A stretch of 64,000 nt of DNA. Source: an uncultured Chloroflexota bacterium (GTDB lineage: Bacteria; Chloroflexota; UBA4733). Of this stretch, positions 27,380-36,523 are shown in pieces. Below the pieces are notes generated by a model, which was not told where the DNA came from, searched no databases, and was given only the letters and a program-made list of their open reading frames with translations. The DNA is taken from the NCBI GenBank assembly GCA_937967325.1, contig CALBSQ010000412.1, forward strand, positions 14,052-78,051. The letters run 5' to 3'. Made by a program: the position numbers and the translations under genes. Position 1 is the stretch's first letter. Each line of letters begins with the position of its first letter.

Positions 27380-28171
27380 TCACTGCCACGATTCGCAGCC
27401 GCGGAAGGGCACGTGCTTACCCGAGACCCAAACGGGTCGCGGCTGATACTCGTTCACCCCAGGCACCGCCCGGCCGCGCAGCAGGAACGTGGTAAGACTC
27501 CAGGGACCCTTGGTGATGCGCGTGCTGGTGGGAATATACCGAATGAGGAGACCGCAGCGACGGCGGGGCGAGGTGTTCGCGTTGGAGCCATGGATGATGT
27601 TCGGATGATGCACTTCCACTCCCCCGGCCTGGAGTGCGCAATCCACCGCCTTTGTCTCGTCGACGAGGGACGGGTCAATCTCCGAGTTCAGCAGGTTGGC
27701 GACGTCGGTACGGCGCTGCATTATCTGCAAGTCCAGTCGGTGGCTGCCCGAAATGACCCGCAGGCAGCCATTCTCTGGCAGGGAGTCGTCGATGGCCACC
27801 CAGAGGGTCACCACCTCCATCGGGTCGAGTGGCCAGTAGCTTCCGTCCTGGTGCCATAACACCTGCTGGCCCTCGAAGGGTGGCTTGCAGATGTAGCCCG
27901 TGGCAAAGAGGGCGATGTCCGGGCCGATAAACTGCTCGGCGATGTCGAGGAGCCGGTCATCGCCGGTCACCCTGCGCCAGAATGGATCGTCTCTGGCGAG
28001 TTGCAGATCCAGCCGTTCCCAGGGCGTGCCGGGGTGCCTGGCGATGAGCCACTCCACGTGCCGTCTCGCCTCCTGCACGAGATCCTCATCGAGCACCCGC
28101 GGGTACAAGACGTAACCGTCCCGTTCGTATCTCGTCCTGGCGTTACCAATGCTTGGCCATGCAACGGCCAT
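27380..28171 (-). CDS. Phytanoyl-CoA dioxygenase (PhyH)-family Fe(II)/2-oxoglutarate oxygenase
   Basis: The Fe-binding facial triad is visible: WHQDGSYW (His, Asp) and the distal His in PNIIHGSNANTSPRRRCG, with the following Arg for 2-oxoglutarate. 263 residues from ATG 28171, which follows TTGGAGGGAGAGAGGA. Members hydroxylate small molecules including natural products and nucleosides. It lies between the second sugar-binding lipoprotein and the MlrC-GNAT gene in the same operon. The substrate is not predictable. Confidence 0.88.
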   Translation of the reverse strand: MAVAWPSIGNARTRYERDGYVLYPRVLDEDLVQEARRHVEWLIARHPGTPWERLDLQLARDDPFWRRVTGDDRLLDIAEQFIGPDIALFATGYICKPPFEGQQVLWHQDGSYWPLDPMEVVTLWVAIDDSLPENGCLRVISGSHRLDLQIMQRRTDVANLLNSEIDPSLVDETKAVDCALQAGGVEVHHPNIIHGSNANTSPRRRCGLLIRYIPTSTRITKGPWSLTTFLLRGRAVPGVNEYQPRPVWVSGKHVPFRGCESWQ

Positions 28172-28215
28172 TCCTCTCTCCCTCCAACAGACATGCTTCC
28201 CACGCCCCAGCGCTC

Positions 28216-29751
28216 TCAGGATGCCATGTGCCAGTCCGGGTTCTGCTTCAGAAAGTCCTGCCACTTCACGTCAACCGCATCCTGGAGCTGCTGGAGCCCT
28301 GCCGCCACGTCGACTTTGCCCTGATAGATGCTCGTCAGCGTTTGATTCAGCTGGCCGTTCTTCCAGTCGGCAAGCGGCGTATAGTCTGACGGAAAATAGG
28401 AGCCGCTCAGTGACATATCCAGCCATGACTTCACGTAAGGGACGTCCTTTAGGAGACGGACATAGTTGGGGCTGCCGGAGACAAGATCGCTTTTGAGCAC
28501 CGGTAGGTTCGCTCCACCGGCAGGAGTGAATTCCGAAATGAGGATCGGCTCATTCACGTTCAGCACCTCCCAGTAGGCGAAATTTGCCATCGCGTCAGGA
28601 TGCTTCGCGCCCTTCAGCACCATGAAGGAGTTCCCGGCGCTCAGCTGGCCACAGAAGCCCCCGGAGGCGTGGGGCAGGCAGGCATAGTCCAGGTTGGAGA
28701 ACGTGAGTGCGCTGGCTGCGTTGATGGCCCCGGGGATGCCTTCGCCCCAGTAGATCATCGCGATCTTGCCGGTCGCCATGCCATCGACCACCCCATTCTT
28801 GAACTGCTTGATGAAGGCAGTCCGCGCCGCCTCCCCTCCTTGCGCGTTGGAGATCTGCTGCAACACCTGAAATGCCTCGATGTTGCGCGGATCTGTGATC
28901 GTAAACTGGTTCTTGGCCGCGTCGAACGTCTGCCCGCCGAACATCGCGATCCAAGGCTCAGCAGGGCCGTCGTCCACCCAACCGGAAAATAGATAGAGTC
29001 CCATTTGACTGAGTTGTCCGTCAGGAGTGTGCTTGGTGAGTGCGCCCGCGGCTGCCACCAGGTCCTGTGGCGTCAGAGGCGGTCCCTGCACACCTGAATC
29101 GTGGAACAGTTGCTTGTTCCAAATCAGTTGGGCGCCGTCGTTCTCCTCGGTGATCGACCAGAGCTTGCCACGCCAAGCACTGACCTGCCAGGCGGCAGGC
29201 ACGAGCTTTTCTTTGATGTCAGCCACTTGATTCTGGTTGAGATAGTCGCTGAGCGGGAGTAGCGCGCCCTTGCTCGCTAAGCCGCTGACGTCGGTGGAAT
29301 TGAAAGTGAGGAACCCATCGGGCGGTGTTCCACCCGCCACCATCGCCACCACCTTGGTTACATCGCCATCGGTGATTTCCGCCTCCATGTCTGGATGTGC
29401 CACGTTATAGCGCCCGAATATCTCGTCTCCACTCTTGCGCCACGTTGGGCCGAAGAAGCCTCCTGCAGCTACCTGGAAGATGGTCTTGGTGGTGGACGCC
29501 AGCTTGGTGCTCGCTGCTGCTGATGGCGTGCTGGGCGGCGCCACCGCGGTCGTCGGCGTTGCTATCGGGACCGAGCTCACTTCCGCCGGAGCAGTGGTGG
29601 CAGACGCGGGCGGTGGCGTTGTTGTCGCGGCGCCCCCCGTGCCGCAGGCGGTCATCAGGAGTACGCCTCCCAGCGCCACACTACCCCGGATGAGCGCCCG
29701 GCGAGAGAGACACGGTCCGTCGCGGCGAGAGTCGTTCCAACTCGTGGACAT
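28216..29751 (-). CDS. ABC transporter extracellular sugar-binding lipoprotein (second)
   Basis: 511 residues. Twin-Arg-containing signal CLSRRALIRGSVALGGVLLM and lipobox MTAC, a Thr/Ala/Pro-rich tether, then a type-1 solute-binding fold (IYWGEGIPGAINAASALTF in the hinge region). Strong GAGGAG before ATG 29751. Only distantly similar to the first lipoprotein by eye. No permease genes adjacent. The C-terminal half holds several Trp residues (WLDMSLSG, LADWKNG) typical of carbohydrate contacts. Confidence 0.9.
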   Translation of the reverse strand: MSTSWNDSRRDGPCLSRRALIRGSVALGGVLLMTACGTGGAATTTPPPASATTAPAEVSSVPIATPTTAVAPPSTPSAAASTKLASTTKTIFQVAAGGFFGPTWRKSGDEIFGRYNVAHPDMEAEITDGDVTKVVAMVAGGTPPDGFLTFNSTDVSGLASKGALLPLSDYLNQNQVADIKEKLVPAAWQVSAWRGKLWSITEENDGAQLIWNKQLFHDSGVQGPPLTPQDLVAAAGALTKHTPDGQLSQMGLYLFSGWVDDGPAEPWIAMFGGQTFDAAKNQFTITDPRNIEAFQVLQQISNAQGGEAARTAFIKQFKNGVVDGMATGKIAMIYWGEGIPGAINAASALTFSNLDYACLPHASGGFCGQLSAGNSFMVLKGAKHPDAMANFAYWEVLNVNEPILISEFTPAGGANLPVLKSDLVSGSPNYVRLLKDVPYVKSWLDMSLSGSYFPSDYTPLADWKNGQLNQTLTSIYQGKVDVAAGLQQLQDAVDVKWQDFLKQNPDWHMAS

Positions 29752-29837
29752 GGATTATTCTCCTCATACCGACATCGATCAGGACATTGCCCGCCCAACG
29801 ATGCCCCGCCTGACCGCTCAGGCGCAGGCCATTGCAA

Positions 29838-31859
29838 CTAGCGTATGCCCTTCCCCTCAACCACCTCCTCGATCCAGCCGGTCAGGCGGGCGCGTTCCGC
29901 CGCCGGAGCAGCCGCCGCCGCAACCCGCAGTTGCCCTCGCACCAGCGCCGCTTCCCCTGGCAGCGCCCGCTGGTAGTCGTTCCAGGCCCGCAGCACACCG
30001 TCGACATAGGGGCCATAGGCGCCCTTGCCGGGGTGATAGCTGCCGCCCGTGACCTTCCCGATTCCGGACCCCCGCATCGGTTGATTGGTTGCCTTGCTAC
30101 GCACATAACCTGACCGAAGGAGCCAGGCGACATGCCGGCGAGCACAGCGGAGCGTGAGATCGGAAATGGCCTCTACTTTCCGCTGTTGATCGAGCGCCGC
30201 GCTCAAACGGGCCGCCAGCTCCCGGAGCTCGAGCATGGTCACAAGGTCCTGTACGTGATGCTCAGGATCAGGCACAAGAGCACGACCGACCGGTCCGGGT
30301 GGGCCCAACGTCCGCATGGCATGCTTTAGCCGCGCCGCCGCGTCAGCGCATTCCCCAGCCAGCAGCTCATCCGCTAGTCCCGGCGCCGCGGCGGCGGCCA
30401 GCTTCGCCGATACCGGAAGCGCGGGCTCGGCGGCCAGCAACCCCCACGCTTCAGCCAGCAGGGTCGCGTGAGTGGGAAACAGGCAGCGTCCGAGCTCCGC
30501 CAGCGCCACGTCAATCGGCGGAACGTCCCACGGGTTCCAAGCGGCGCTCGCCCAGAGGAAGTGGTGGGGAAGCTGCATCAGCGGCGTTTGCGTGTTGCCG
30601 AGGACTCCCCGGACACGCGGCGCACCGGCAGCAGCGCGGGCTGGGGAGAGCACCGTCGTAGGAGTAATACGGGTCAGCGGTGTGCTGGGCTCGCCCTCCA
30701 GGGCGCCGTAAGGAAAGTAGACGGTCCGCTCCTCCAGATGGAGCTCACGCACCAGCGGCCACGACACCGGTGGGTGGGCCAGCACCCCCCAGCGGTCAGG
30801 CGGGAGACTGGCCTGGAGCGCGCGCAGAATGTGCCGAACGTTTTCTTCCTGGGACTCCAGCCCCCAGCCGCGCAATAACCAGCAGTAGAGCGGTCGCGGC
30901 GTGGGCGACGGGTCGCTGCAGCGCGCGATGGCGGCGACATTCTCCTGGAACAGCGTGACGAACTCGTCGGCGGGGCTGCCGTCCCAGCCACCGGGGTCCC
31001 CATCGATGATCCAGTAGCCGTCGGCGTTGCCGACCGCGCGATAGAGCAGCGAGCGGTTCTCGATCAGGCGCGCCCGAACCCGCGGATCACCGGGGTTGAC
31101 GGTGCGGCTGGCGCAGTAGGTGAAGTACTCCCGCTCCTCGATCGGCTCCGCCGGGCGCTCTTCCAGCAGGTTGTTGGCGCACTCGCCCACCCAGACAGTC
31201 ATCCCATGCTCCTGGTGGGCATAGTCCACCACCTCGCGGAAGCGAGCAAGCCAGCGGGCGTCGTCGTCGCTGATGGGCAGCGGCAGCATGCCCACCGGGA
31301 TCCAGATCGTCAGGAGGTTCAGGTTCAACGCCGCGAGCAGGTCGGCGTAGCGTTGCCAGTCGGCGACGCTCCATGTGCGCAAAGCGTAGGGGTAGTGGTA
31401 CAGCCAGGCAGTGTGCGCGTACATCCCGCGGAGATCAAAGAAGGGGACCCGCACACCACTGAGTGCAGCGGGGAACGGCGCATCGGCGCTGACGTTGAGT
31501 TGCCGGAGGAGATAGCGCACGCCCGCGACCGTGCCCGTCTCGGTCTGTCCGACGACCTGGGTTACGGAGCGCCAGCCGCCGATCGGGACCTGCGTCGAAA
31601 GGGTGAAACCCTCGCGATGCGCCGGCGGGAAGGCCGGCGCGATGGGCAAATGACGTGCTGCCTCCTGGACAGCCGTGGCGCCAAGCAACACCAAATGCTG
31701 CTCGGGCGTCGGCGCCACTGGCGGGATCGTTGCTTCCAACCGCGGCGCCGGCCACCCGGCGGCGGCCCACATGGCGGCGAGATCCTCCGCGGCTCGCCGC
31801 AAGGGCCGATCGGCCTGGGAGTCGATAGCGAACCACCATGCGTTGCGACCGTGCAGCAT
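29838..31859 (-). CDS. Glycoside-hydrolase-like protein (alpha-glucuronidase/hexosaminidase-type N-terminal fold plus TIM barrel)
   Basis: About 673 residues. The N-terminal 120 residues (RPLRRAAEDLAAMWAAAGWP; LVLLGATAVQEAARH) resemble the alpha/beta domain preceding GH20/GH67/GH84/GH115 barrels. The barrel follows: FDLRGMYAHTAWLYHYPYAL, YADLLAALNLNLLTIWIP, VDYAHQEHGMTVWVGE and DGYWIIDGDPGGWDGS, whose acidic residues could be catalytic. No signal peptide, so an intracellular substrate is implied. ATG 31859 is weakly served; GTG 31865 after GGAGGAGG is an alternative. The neighbouring glucarate-dehydratase-like enzyme makes a uronic-acid substrate plausible. Confidence 0.65.
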   Translation of the reverse strand: MLHGRNAWWFAIDSQADRPLRRAAEDLAAMWAAAGWPAPRLEATIPPVAPTPEQHLVLLGATAVQEAARHLPIAPAFPPAHREGFTLSTQVPIGGWRSVTQVVGQTETGTVAGVRYLLRQLNVSADAPFPAALSGVRVPFFDLRGMYAHTAWLYHYPYALRTWSVADWQRYADLLAALNLNLLTIWIPVGMLPLPISDDDARWLARFREVVDYAHQEHGMTVWVGECANNLLEERPAEPIEEREYFTYCASRTVNPGDPRVRARLIENRSLLYRAVGNADGYWIIDGDPGGWDGSPADEFVTLFQENVAAIARCSDPSPTPRPLYCWLLRGWGLESQEENVRHILRALQASLPPDRWGVLAHPPVSWPLVRELHLEERTVYFPYGALEGEPSTPLTRITPTTVLSPARAAAGAPRVRGVLGNTQTPLMQLPHHFLWASAAWNPWDVPPIDVALAELGRCLFPTHATLLAEAWGLLAAEPALPVSAKLAAAAAPGLADELLAGECADAAARLKHAMRTLGPPGPVGRALVPDPEHHVQDLVTMLELRELAARLSAALDQQRKVEAISDLTLRCARRHVAWLLRSGYVRSKATNQPMRGSGIGKVTGGSYHPGKGAYGPYVDGVLRAWNDYQRALPGEAALVRGQLRVAAAAAPAAERARLTGWIEEVVEGKGIR

Positions 31860-32003
31860 CTCCACCGCTGATGTGTCCTCCTCCGCTCTTCGTCCCCGCC
31901 CGTCGTCGCGTCGCGGTAGCCGCGAGGCGGATCCATGGCGTGGGGACAATCGGACTGTGGCTGCGCCAGCGTTCCGCAGCGTCGGCGCCCTCGCTCTTCC
32001 CCC

Positions 32004-32792
32004 TCAGACCTCCCTGGTGATGGGCGACTGTGGCGGTCGGCCGGTTTCCCACACATTGCCTTCACCACTCTCGGTGGAGACCAACTCAGCCGCTTGCAGG
32101 AGCTCGATCAGGCTGCGAATCGCCGGTGGCGCGCCGTTCTGCGCGACGTGGGGTGGCAGTGCGCCGTAAATGTGCCGCACGATCGTGGGGCCGATGATCT
32201 CGGGTGGACCGCTGCGCAGCGCCGCGAGCAGCTCCTCGTGGAGATGCACCAGTTGCTCGGGATCACTGGCCGCCGTATCGATCAGAAATCGCCCCCGGAT
32301 GCGGGCATTGATCCCCGCCCAGATGCTCTGGATGGTGGGAATGCCGGCAAAGGTCAAGAGCCGGCGGTGGAAGTCGATGTCTAGTTGGGTCAGTGTCAGC
32401 CGGTCCCCGCCGGCCGCCGCCATCCGCATCTCGTCGATCAGTTGCTCGAGCAGCAGCAGGTGCGACGGCTCCAGCCGCCCCGCGAGCTTGCGGGCGGCGA
32501 ACACCTCGATGACGACTCGCACGGGCAGGAGGACGTCGATGACCTCCTCCTCCGAGGTGCTGGCGACGTGGGTCTCGCGGTAGGGAGAGGAGACGATGAG
32601 ACCCTCGTGTTCCAAGCCGCGCAGCGCCTCCCGCACGCAGCCACGGGAAACGCCGAAGCCGGCGGCTAGATCGGCCTCGACCAGTCGCTCTCCCGGCTGG
32701 ATGCGCCCCTGGACGACCGCGGTGCGCAACTCCTCCATCACCTGCTGGCGCAGCGACCGCAGAGCCGGCCTTGCGAACTTTACGCCCGCCAT
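32004..32792 (-). CDS. GntR-family (FadR/FCD subfamily) transcriptional regulator
   Basis: N-terminal winged helix (GERLVEADLAAGFGVSRGCV followed by REALRGLEHEGL) and an all-helical FCD ligand domain with the metal-site signature QLDIDFHRRLL and LVHLHEELLAAL. 262 residues, last 30 polar. GGAGG upstream of ATG 32792. Its own promoter carries the palindrome shared with the sugar operon, so it probably represses itself and the cluster. The ligand is likely an acid sugar, by analogy to FCD regulators of glucarate and gluconate genes. Confidence 0.9.
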   Translation of the reverse strand: MAGVKFARPALRSLRQQVMEELRTAVVQGRIQPGERLVEADLAAGFGVSRGCVREALRGLEHEGLIVSSPYRETHVASTSEEEVIDVLLPVRVVIEVFAARKLAGRLEPSHLLLLEQLIDEMRMAAAGGDRLTLTQLDIDFHRRLLTFAGIPTIQSIWAGINARIRGRFLIDTAASDPEQLVHLHEELLAALRSGPPEIIGPTIVRHIYGALPPHVAQNGAPPAIRSLIELLQAAELVSTESGEGNVWETGRPPQSPITREV

Positions 32793-32833
32793 TGCCCGCT
32801 GCCTCCGGCTTGACTCCGTCGTCGCTGTTCAGT

Positions 32834-32869
32834 AGTATATGCTGATGTCTTCCGATTGTCAACAATCGG
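32834..32869 (-). promoter_or_regulatory. Autoregulated gntR promoter with embedded operator
   Basis: Minus strand: TTGACA (complement of 32857-32862), exactly 17 bp, TATACT (complement of 32834-32839). The 18-bp palindrome CCGATTGTCAACAATCGG (32852-32869, 2-bp centre) covers the -35 box. The operator also lies 65 bp before the divergent enolase-family gene, so one bound repressor could control both directions. Confidence 0.87.
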
Positions 32870-32933
32870 AGATTGGTCAGCCGGATCAGCCGCCGTCCTG
32901 CGAAGAATGGCAGACAAGGCAGCGGAGCGCCAG

Positions 32934-34133
32934 ATGAGAGTGATCGATATTCGGGTGACGCCCGTCACCGTGCCAATGGAGGCGCCGCTGCGGTGGAGCA
33001 TGGGCGTCGAGACCGGCACCACTCGAGCGATCATCGAGTTGTTCACCGACGAAGGCATCATCGGCCTCGGCGAGACCTACGGCGGCAATGCCGTGGTTCA
33101 CGCGCTGGACGTCGCCAAACCGCTCCTGCTCGGGCTCGATCCGCTCGAGGTTGGTGTCTTGCAGCGTCGCCTTGGCGTCTTCTCCATCAGCTACGAAACG
33201 AGCGTTCCCCCCGTGGTGCGGGCAGGTCTGGAGATGGCCTGTCTCGACGCCGCGGGGAAGGCTCTGGGGCGGTCGGTGAGCGCCTTGCTTGGTGGACAAG
33301 CCCGCGACCGGGTAGAGACCGCGGCCTATCTCTTCTACCGGTATCGCAGCGCCGACGGCCGCCGAGGCGGTGAAGACAACTCGGAGGGGCTGGTCACGCG
33401 GGCGCACGAGCTCATCGAGCGCTGCGGGTGCCGCGTCCTCAAACTGAAGGGAGGCGTCTTGCCCCCGGAGGAGGAGCTCCGAACCCTGCTCTTGCTCCGC
33501 GCGCGATTCCCTGCACTGGCCCTCCGCTGGGATCCCAATGCCGCCTGGTCTGTCGAGACCGCTGCGCTGGTGGCCCTTCGTCTGGAGCAGGAACGATTGG
33601 GACTCGAGTACTTGGAGGATCCAACTGCTGGCCTCGATGGGATGCGGCGTGTACGACAGCGTGCCCGGGTCCCGCTGGCCACCAACATGTGCGTCGTCTC
33701 CTTCGACCAACTCGCGCCCGGCATTCGTCTAGAGGCAATCGACGTGCTCCTCGCTGATGTGCACTACTGGGGCGGCTTGCGGGCCAACCAAAAAATGCTG
33801 GCGGTGTGCGAGGCGTTCCAACTCGGCGTAGGCATGCACAGCGATCGCGAGCTTGGCATCTCGACCGCCGCGATGCTCCATCTTGCCGCGGCGTATCCCC
33901 AGATCAGCTACGCCATCGACAGCCACTACCATGACCAGGTGGACGACGTCATCGCCGAGCCATTCCAGTACCGCGAGGGCTACTTTTCAGTGCCGGAAGG
34001 TCCGGGACTGGGCATCGAGCTGGACCCTGACAAGGTAGCGAAGTACCATCGGCTCTATTGCGAGCAAGGCGCCGTAAACGAGTTCTATGATGCGCGTCGC
34101 CCAACGTGGGTTCCGGCACTGCCACTTTTTTGA
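32934..34133 (+). CDS. Enolase-superfamily dehydratase, glucarate-dehydratase-like
   Basis: Mandelate-racemase/glucarate-dehydratase type. From ATG 32934, the residues expected for glucarate dehydratase are present with right spacing: KLK (Lys170, Lys172), metal ligands Asp200 (RWDPNAAWS), Glu228 (EYLEDP) and Asn251 (ATNMCVV), then the Asp275/His302 dyad (LADVHY; MHSDRE). Asn as third ligand is typical of the glucarate dehydratase subgroup. Divergent from gntR and sharing its operator. It would dehydrate an acid sugar to a 2-keto-3-deoxy product; the exact substrate needs assay. Confidence 0.88.
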   Translation: MRVIDIRVTPVTVPMEAPLRWSMGVETGTTRAIIELFTDEGIIGLGETYGGNAVVHALDVAKPLLLGLDPLEVGVLQRRLGVFSISYETSVPPVVRAGLEMACLDAAGKALGRSVSALLGGQARDRVETAAYLFYRYRSADGRRGGEDNSEGLVTRAHELIERCGCRVLKLKGGVLPPEEELRTLLLLRARFPALALRWDPNAAWSVETAALVALRLEQERLGLEYLEDPTAGLDGMRRVRQRARVPLATNMCVVSFDQLAPGIRLEAIDVLLADVHYWGGLRANQKMLAVCEAFQLGVGMHSDRELGISTAAMLHLAAAYPQISYAIDSHYHDQVDDVIAEPFQYREGYFSVPEGPGLGIELDPDKVAKYHRLYCEQGAVNEFYDARRPTWVPALPLF

Positions 34134-34244
34134 TTCCGGGTTGAGGATTTGCGGATCAGGCGCTGCTGGGAGCCGCGTTTCCCCTGTCAGCCAGTGGCGG
34201 AGCTCCTGCTGGCCGTTGACGCTGGAACCATTCGCCGCCCGGCT

Positions 34245-34465
34245 GGCGCTCTTCGCGGTTTCCGGCGCGCTGAAGGCGCTCGCCTTTCACCTCAGCCCGG
34301 TCGCGGCAGTGCTGCTCGGTCTGCTGACGGGAATTGGCGGCGGCATGGTGCGCGACGTGCTGGTGACAGAAGTCCCCACGGTCCTGCGCGCCGAGCTGTA
34401 CGCGGTTGCCGCCCTGGCCGGCGCGGCCGTGGTAGTGATCGGCGATCTGCTGCAGCTCCCGTCCG
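34245..34465 (+). pseudogene. Fragment of a TRIC/UPF0126 gene duplicating part of the gene at 17.3 kb
   Basis: These about 220 bp align with 17585-17805 at roughly 90% identity or better and encode the same second repeat (LKALAFHLSPVAAVLLGLLT, GGGMVRDVLVTEVPTVLRAE). Both ends of the similarity are abrupt: the N-terminal repeat and start are missing, and the C-terminus runs into unrelated Pro-rich sequence. The surrounding frame is open by chance. Confidence 0.85.
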
Positions 34466-34748
34466 CCCCGCCCCCGTGGGCGCCTGGGGCGGCACGATCC
34501 GTGCCACGTGCTGGCACGAAGAGTTCAGGCCTAATGGGCGAGCCCGTGGAAGCCGTACTTGCAGGTTCTCACCAGAGGGGGGGGTACTGCGACGTTTTGC
34601 ACGCTCGCTTGCTTCCCTCCTGGAGACACGAACGACGGCCAGAGAGCACAGGTGCGTCTCCGACGGACCGCGTGGAGCGCGCGACTGCCCCGATCAATCG
34701 CGGCGCACCACCTTGGCGATGGCGCCCAGTGAGATCGTCACCTCGGAT
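34466..34748. other. Unassigned sequence downstream of the TRIC fragment
   Basis: No convincing frame on either strand; translations are Arg/Pro/Ser-rich. No terminator or promoter recognised. Confidence 0.35.
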
Positions 34749-34871
34749 TTATCGGGTGTTGTAGGTCAGGCCGCCGTGGGTGAAGTAATTCAACGCCGTA
34801 AACAGCACCAGGCCCGCTCCCGGCAGGCCCCAGGAGACGGCGATGGTCCACATCATCCATCGGTCAGGCAT
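34749..34871 (-). CDS. Possible single-span membrane miniprotein (40 aa)
   Basis: ATG 34871 to TAA 34749 encodes MPDRWMMWTIAVSWGLPGAG, a hydrophobic helix LVLFTALNYF and a polar end THGGLTYNTR. Amino-acid make-up and membrane topology look non-random, and it is 23 bp downstream of the disulfide reductase on the same strand. The ribosome site is weak. Family not recognised. Confidence 0.4.
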   Translation of the reverse strand: MPDRWMMWTIAVSWGLPGAGLVLFTALNYFTHGGLTYNTR

Positions 34872-34894
34872 ATGAATCGCCCAGGAGAACGGGG

Positions 34895-36298
34895 CTACCT
34901 CGCCGCTCCGGACGGGACGTTGGCAAACAGGAAGACGAGCCCTTCGGCCATCGTCGGGTGGGTGAAGATGGCGTCGCGCAGGCCGGTATGGGGCATGCCT
35001 GCCAGCATCGCCGCCTGAACAACTGCCATGACCTCACCGGCCTCCGGGCCGAGCATGGTGAAACCGAGGATGCGGTCGCTCTCGGTGGCGATGAGGGCCT
35101 TCATGAAGCCGGTCGTCTCGGAGATGGTCCGCGTCCGCAGCACGGCGCTCATCGGGAGCCTGGCCACGCGCACCGCGAGACCGACGCGGCCGGCGTCGCC
35201 TTCGCTCAGGCCCACCCGCGCCAGCGGCGGATCGGTGAACATACAGAAAGGGATCAGTCGATCGCGCCTGGTCCGGTTCCCCCCGGCCAGATTATCGCGG
35301 ATGATCCGGAAATCGTCGTAGGCGACGTGGGTGAACTGGGCGCTGCCGGCGCACTCCCCGATGGCCCAGACCCCGGGCGCGGTCGTCTCCAGCCGGTCGT
35401 TGACCGTGACGTAGCCACGAGCATCCAACGCGACGCCGGCGGCTTCGAGGCCAATCCCAGCGGTGTTGGGGGTGCGTCCCACCGCCAGCAGGAGATCGCT
35501 GCCGTCGATGGTTTGCTCGCCTTGCGGCGTGCGCACGCGGAGGCTGACGCGCTCGCCGGAACGACCTTCCACCCGGAGTGGCTCGGCGGCCAGCACGACC
35601 GCGATGCCTTCGCTCCTGAAGACATCCAGTATGGCGTCGCCGACATCGGGATCCTCGCGACCGGCCAGCCGCGGGCCATGTTCGACGACGGTGATGCGGC
35701 TGCCGAAGCGGCGGTACGCCTGGGCGAACTCGAGGCCGACGTAGCCGCCGCCGAGTACGATGAGGTGCTCCGGGAGCCGATCGAGCTCGAGCGCCTCGAC
35801 ATTCGTGAGCGGCTGGGTCGCGGTGACGAGGCCCGGCAGCTCGGGGATGGTCGCCTGCGTCCCCAGATCGAGGAACAGGCGATCGCCCGACAGCAGGCGC
35901 GTGCCGCCGGCATTCAAGCGCACTTCGATGGTTTTGGCAGCGACGAACTGCCCGGCGCCCATGATGAGCTCGGCGCCGCTCGCCTTGAAGCGGTCCAGGT
36001 GCATGCTGATGAGCCCCTCGACCATCTCGCGCTTGCGCCGCCGCACCGCGGCCATATCGACCGACCCGGGACCGGTCTCCACCCCGAACGTCGCGGCACG
36101 GCGAACCAGATCGGCGACCTTCGCGCTCCAGATCTCGTTCTTGCTGGGGAGGCAATTGGTGTTCGGGCAGGAGCCGCCGATCAGTTGGCGCTCCACGACG
36201 GCCACCCGCTGCCCCGCCTGCGCCATGTCCCAGGCCAGGTATTTGCCGCCCTCACCACAGCCCAGGACCAGACTGTCAACCCGTTCCGCTTGTGGCAT
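34895..36298 (-). CDS. Pyridine nucleotide-disulfide oxidoreductase (mercuric reductase/dihydrolipoamide dehydrogenase-like)
   Basis: 467 residues. FAD-binding VLGCGEGGKYLAWDMAQAG, redox-active disulfide GGSCPNTNCLPSK, NAD(P) fold VLGGGYVGLEFAQ, second FAD motif APGVWAIGECAGS and C-terminal HPTMAEGL. No N-terminal metal-binding domain and no C-terminal Cys pair, so a true mercuric reductase is unlikely. Strong GAGGAGG leader. Neighbours give no pathway; general disulfide or quinone reductase activity is possible. Confidence 0.9.
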   Translation of the reverse strand: MPQAERVDSLVLGCGEGGKYLAWDMAQAGQRVAVVERQLIGGSCPNTNCLPSKNEIWSAKVADLVRRAATFGVETGPGSVDMAAVRRRKREMVEGLISMHLDRFKASGAELIMGAGQFVAAKTIEVRLNAGGTRLLSGDRLFLDLGTQATIPELPGLVTATQPLTNVEALELDRLPEHLIVLGGGYVGLEFAQAYRRFGSRITVVEHGPRLAGREDPDVGDAILDVFRSEGIAVVLAAEPLRVEGRSGERVSLRVRTPQGEQTIDGSDLLLAVGRTPNTAGIGLEAAGVALDARGYVTVNDRLETTAPGVWAIGECAGSAQFTHVAYDDFRIIRDNLAGGNRTRRDRLIPFCMFTDPPLARVGLSEGDAGRVGLAVRVARLPMSAVLRTRTISETTGFMKALIATESDRILGFTMLGPEAGEVMAVVQAAMLAGMPHTGLRDAIFTHPTMAEGLVFLFANVPSGAAR

Positions 36299-36523
36299 GG
36301 TCGCCTCCTCGATTTCTCGCCTTCCGCCGCCCGGGTCCGTGGCGCTTCACCGGCCGCTCATCGACGGCTGGCGCGAGAGGATGGCAGATGACGCCGGACC
36401 GTCGCTTCCCTCACTGTCCCGTCAGCAAACTGGCCGCGGTGGGTAGGCCGCCCTTCTCGCCGTGTTTCCAGGCCGAATGATAGCCGCCAGTGACCGGCGC
36501 CGCCAGGCCTTCCGCCGCCGCGC

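Noticed and set aside
34087..34764. Apparently intact 225-codon plus-strand gene
   Set aside because: Only the middle third (34245-34465) is homologous, to the second TRIC repeat; the ends are unrelated and lack a start region.
34895..36298. Calling the flavin disulfide reductase merA
   Set aside because: No metal-binding N-terminal domain, no C-terminal Cys pair, and no other mer genes nearby.
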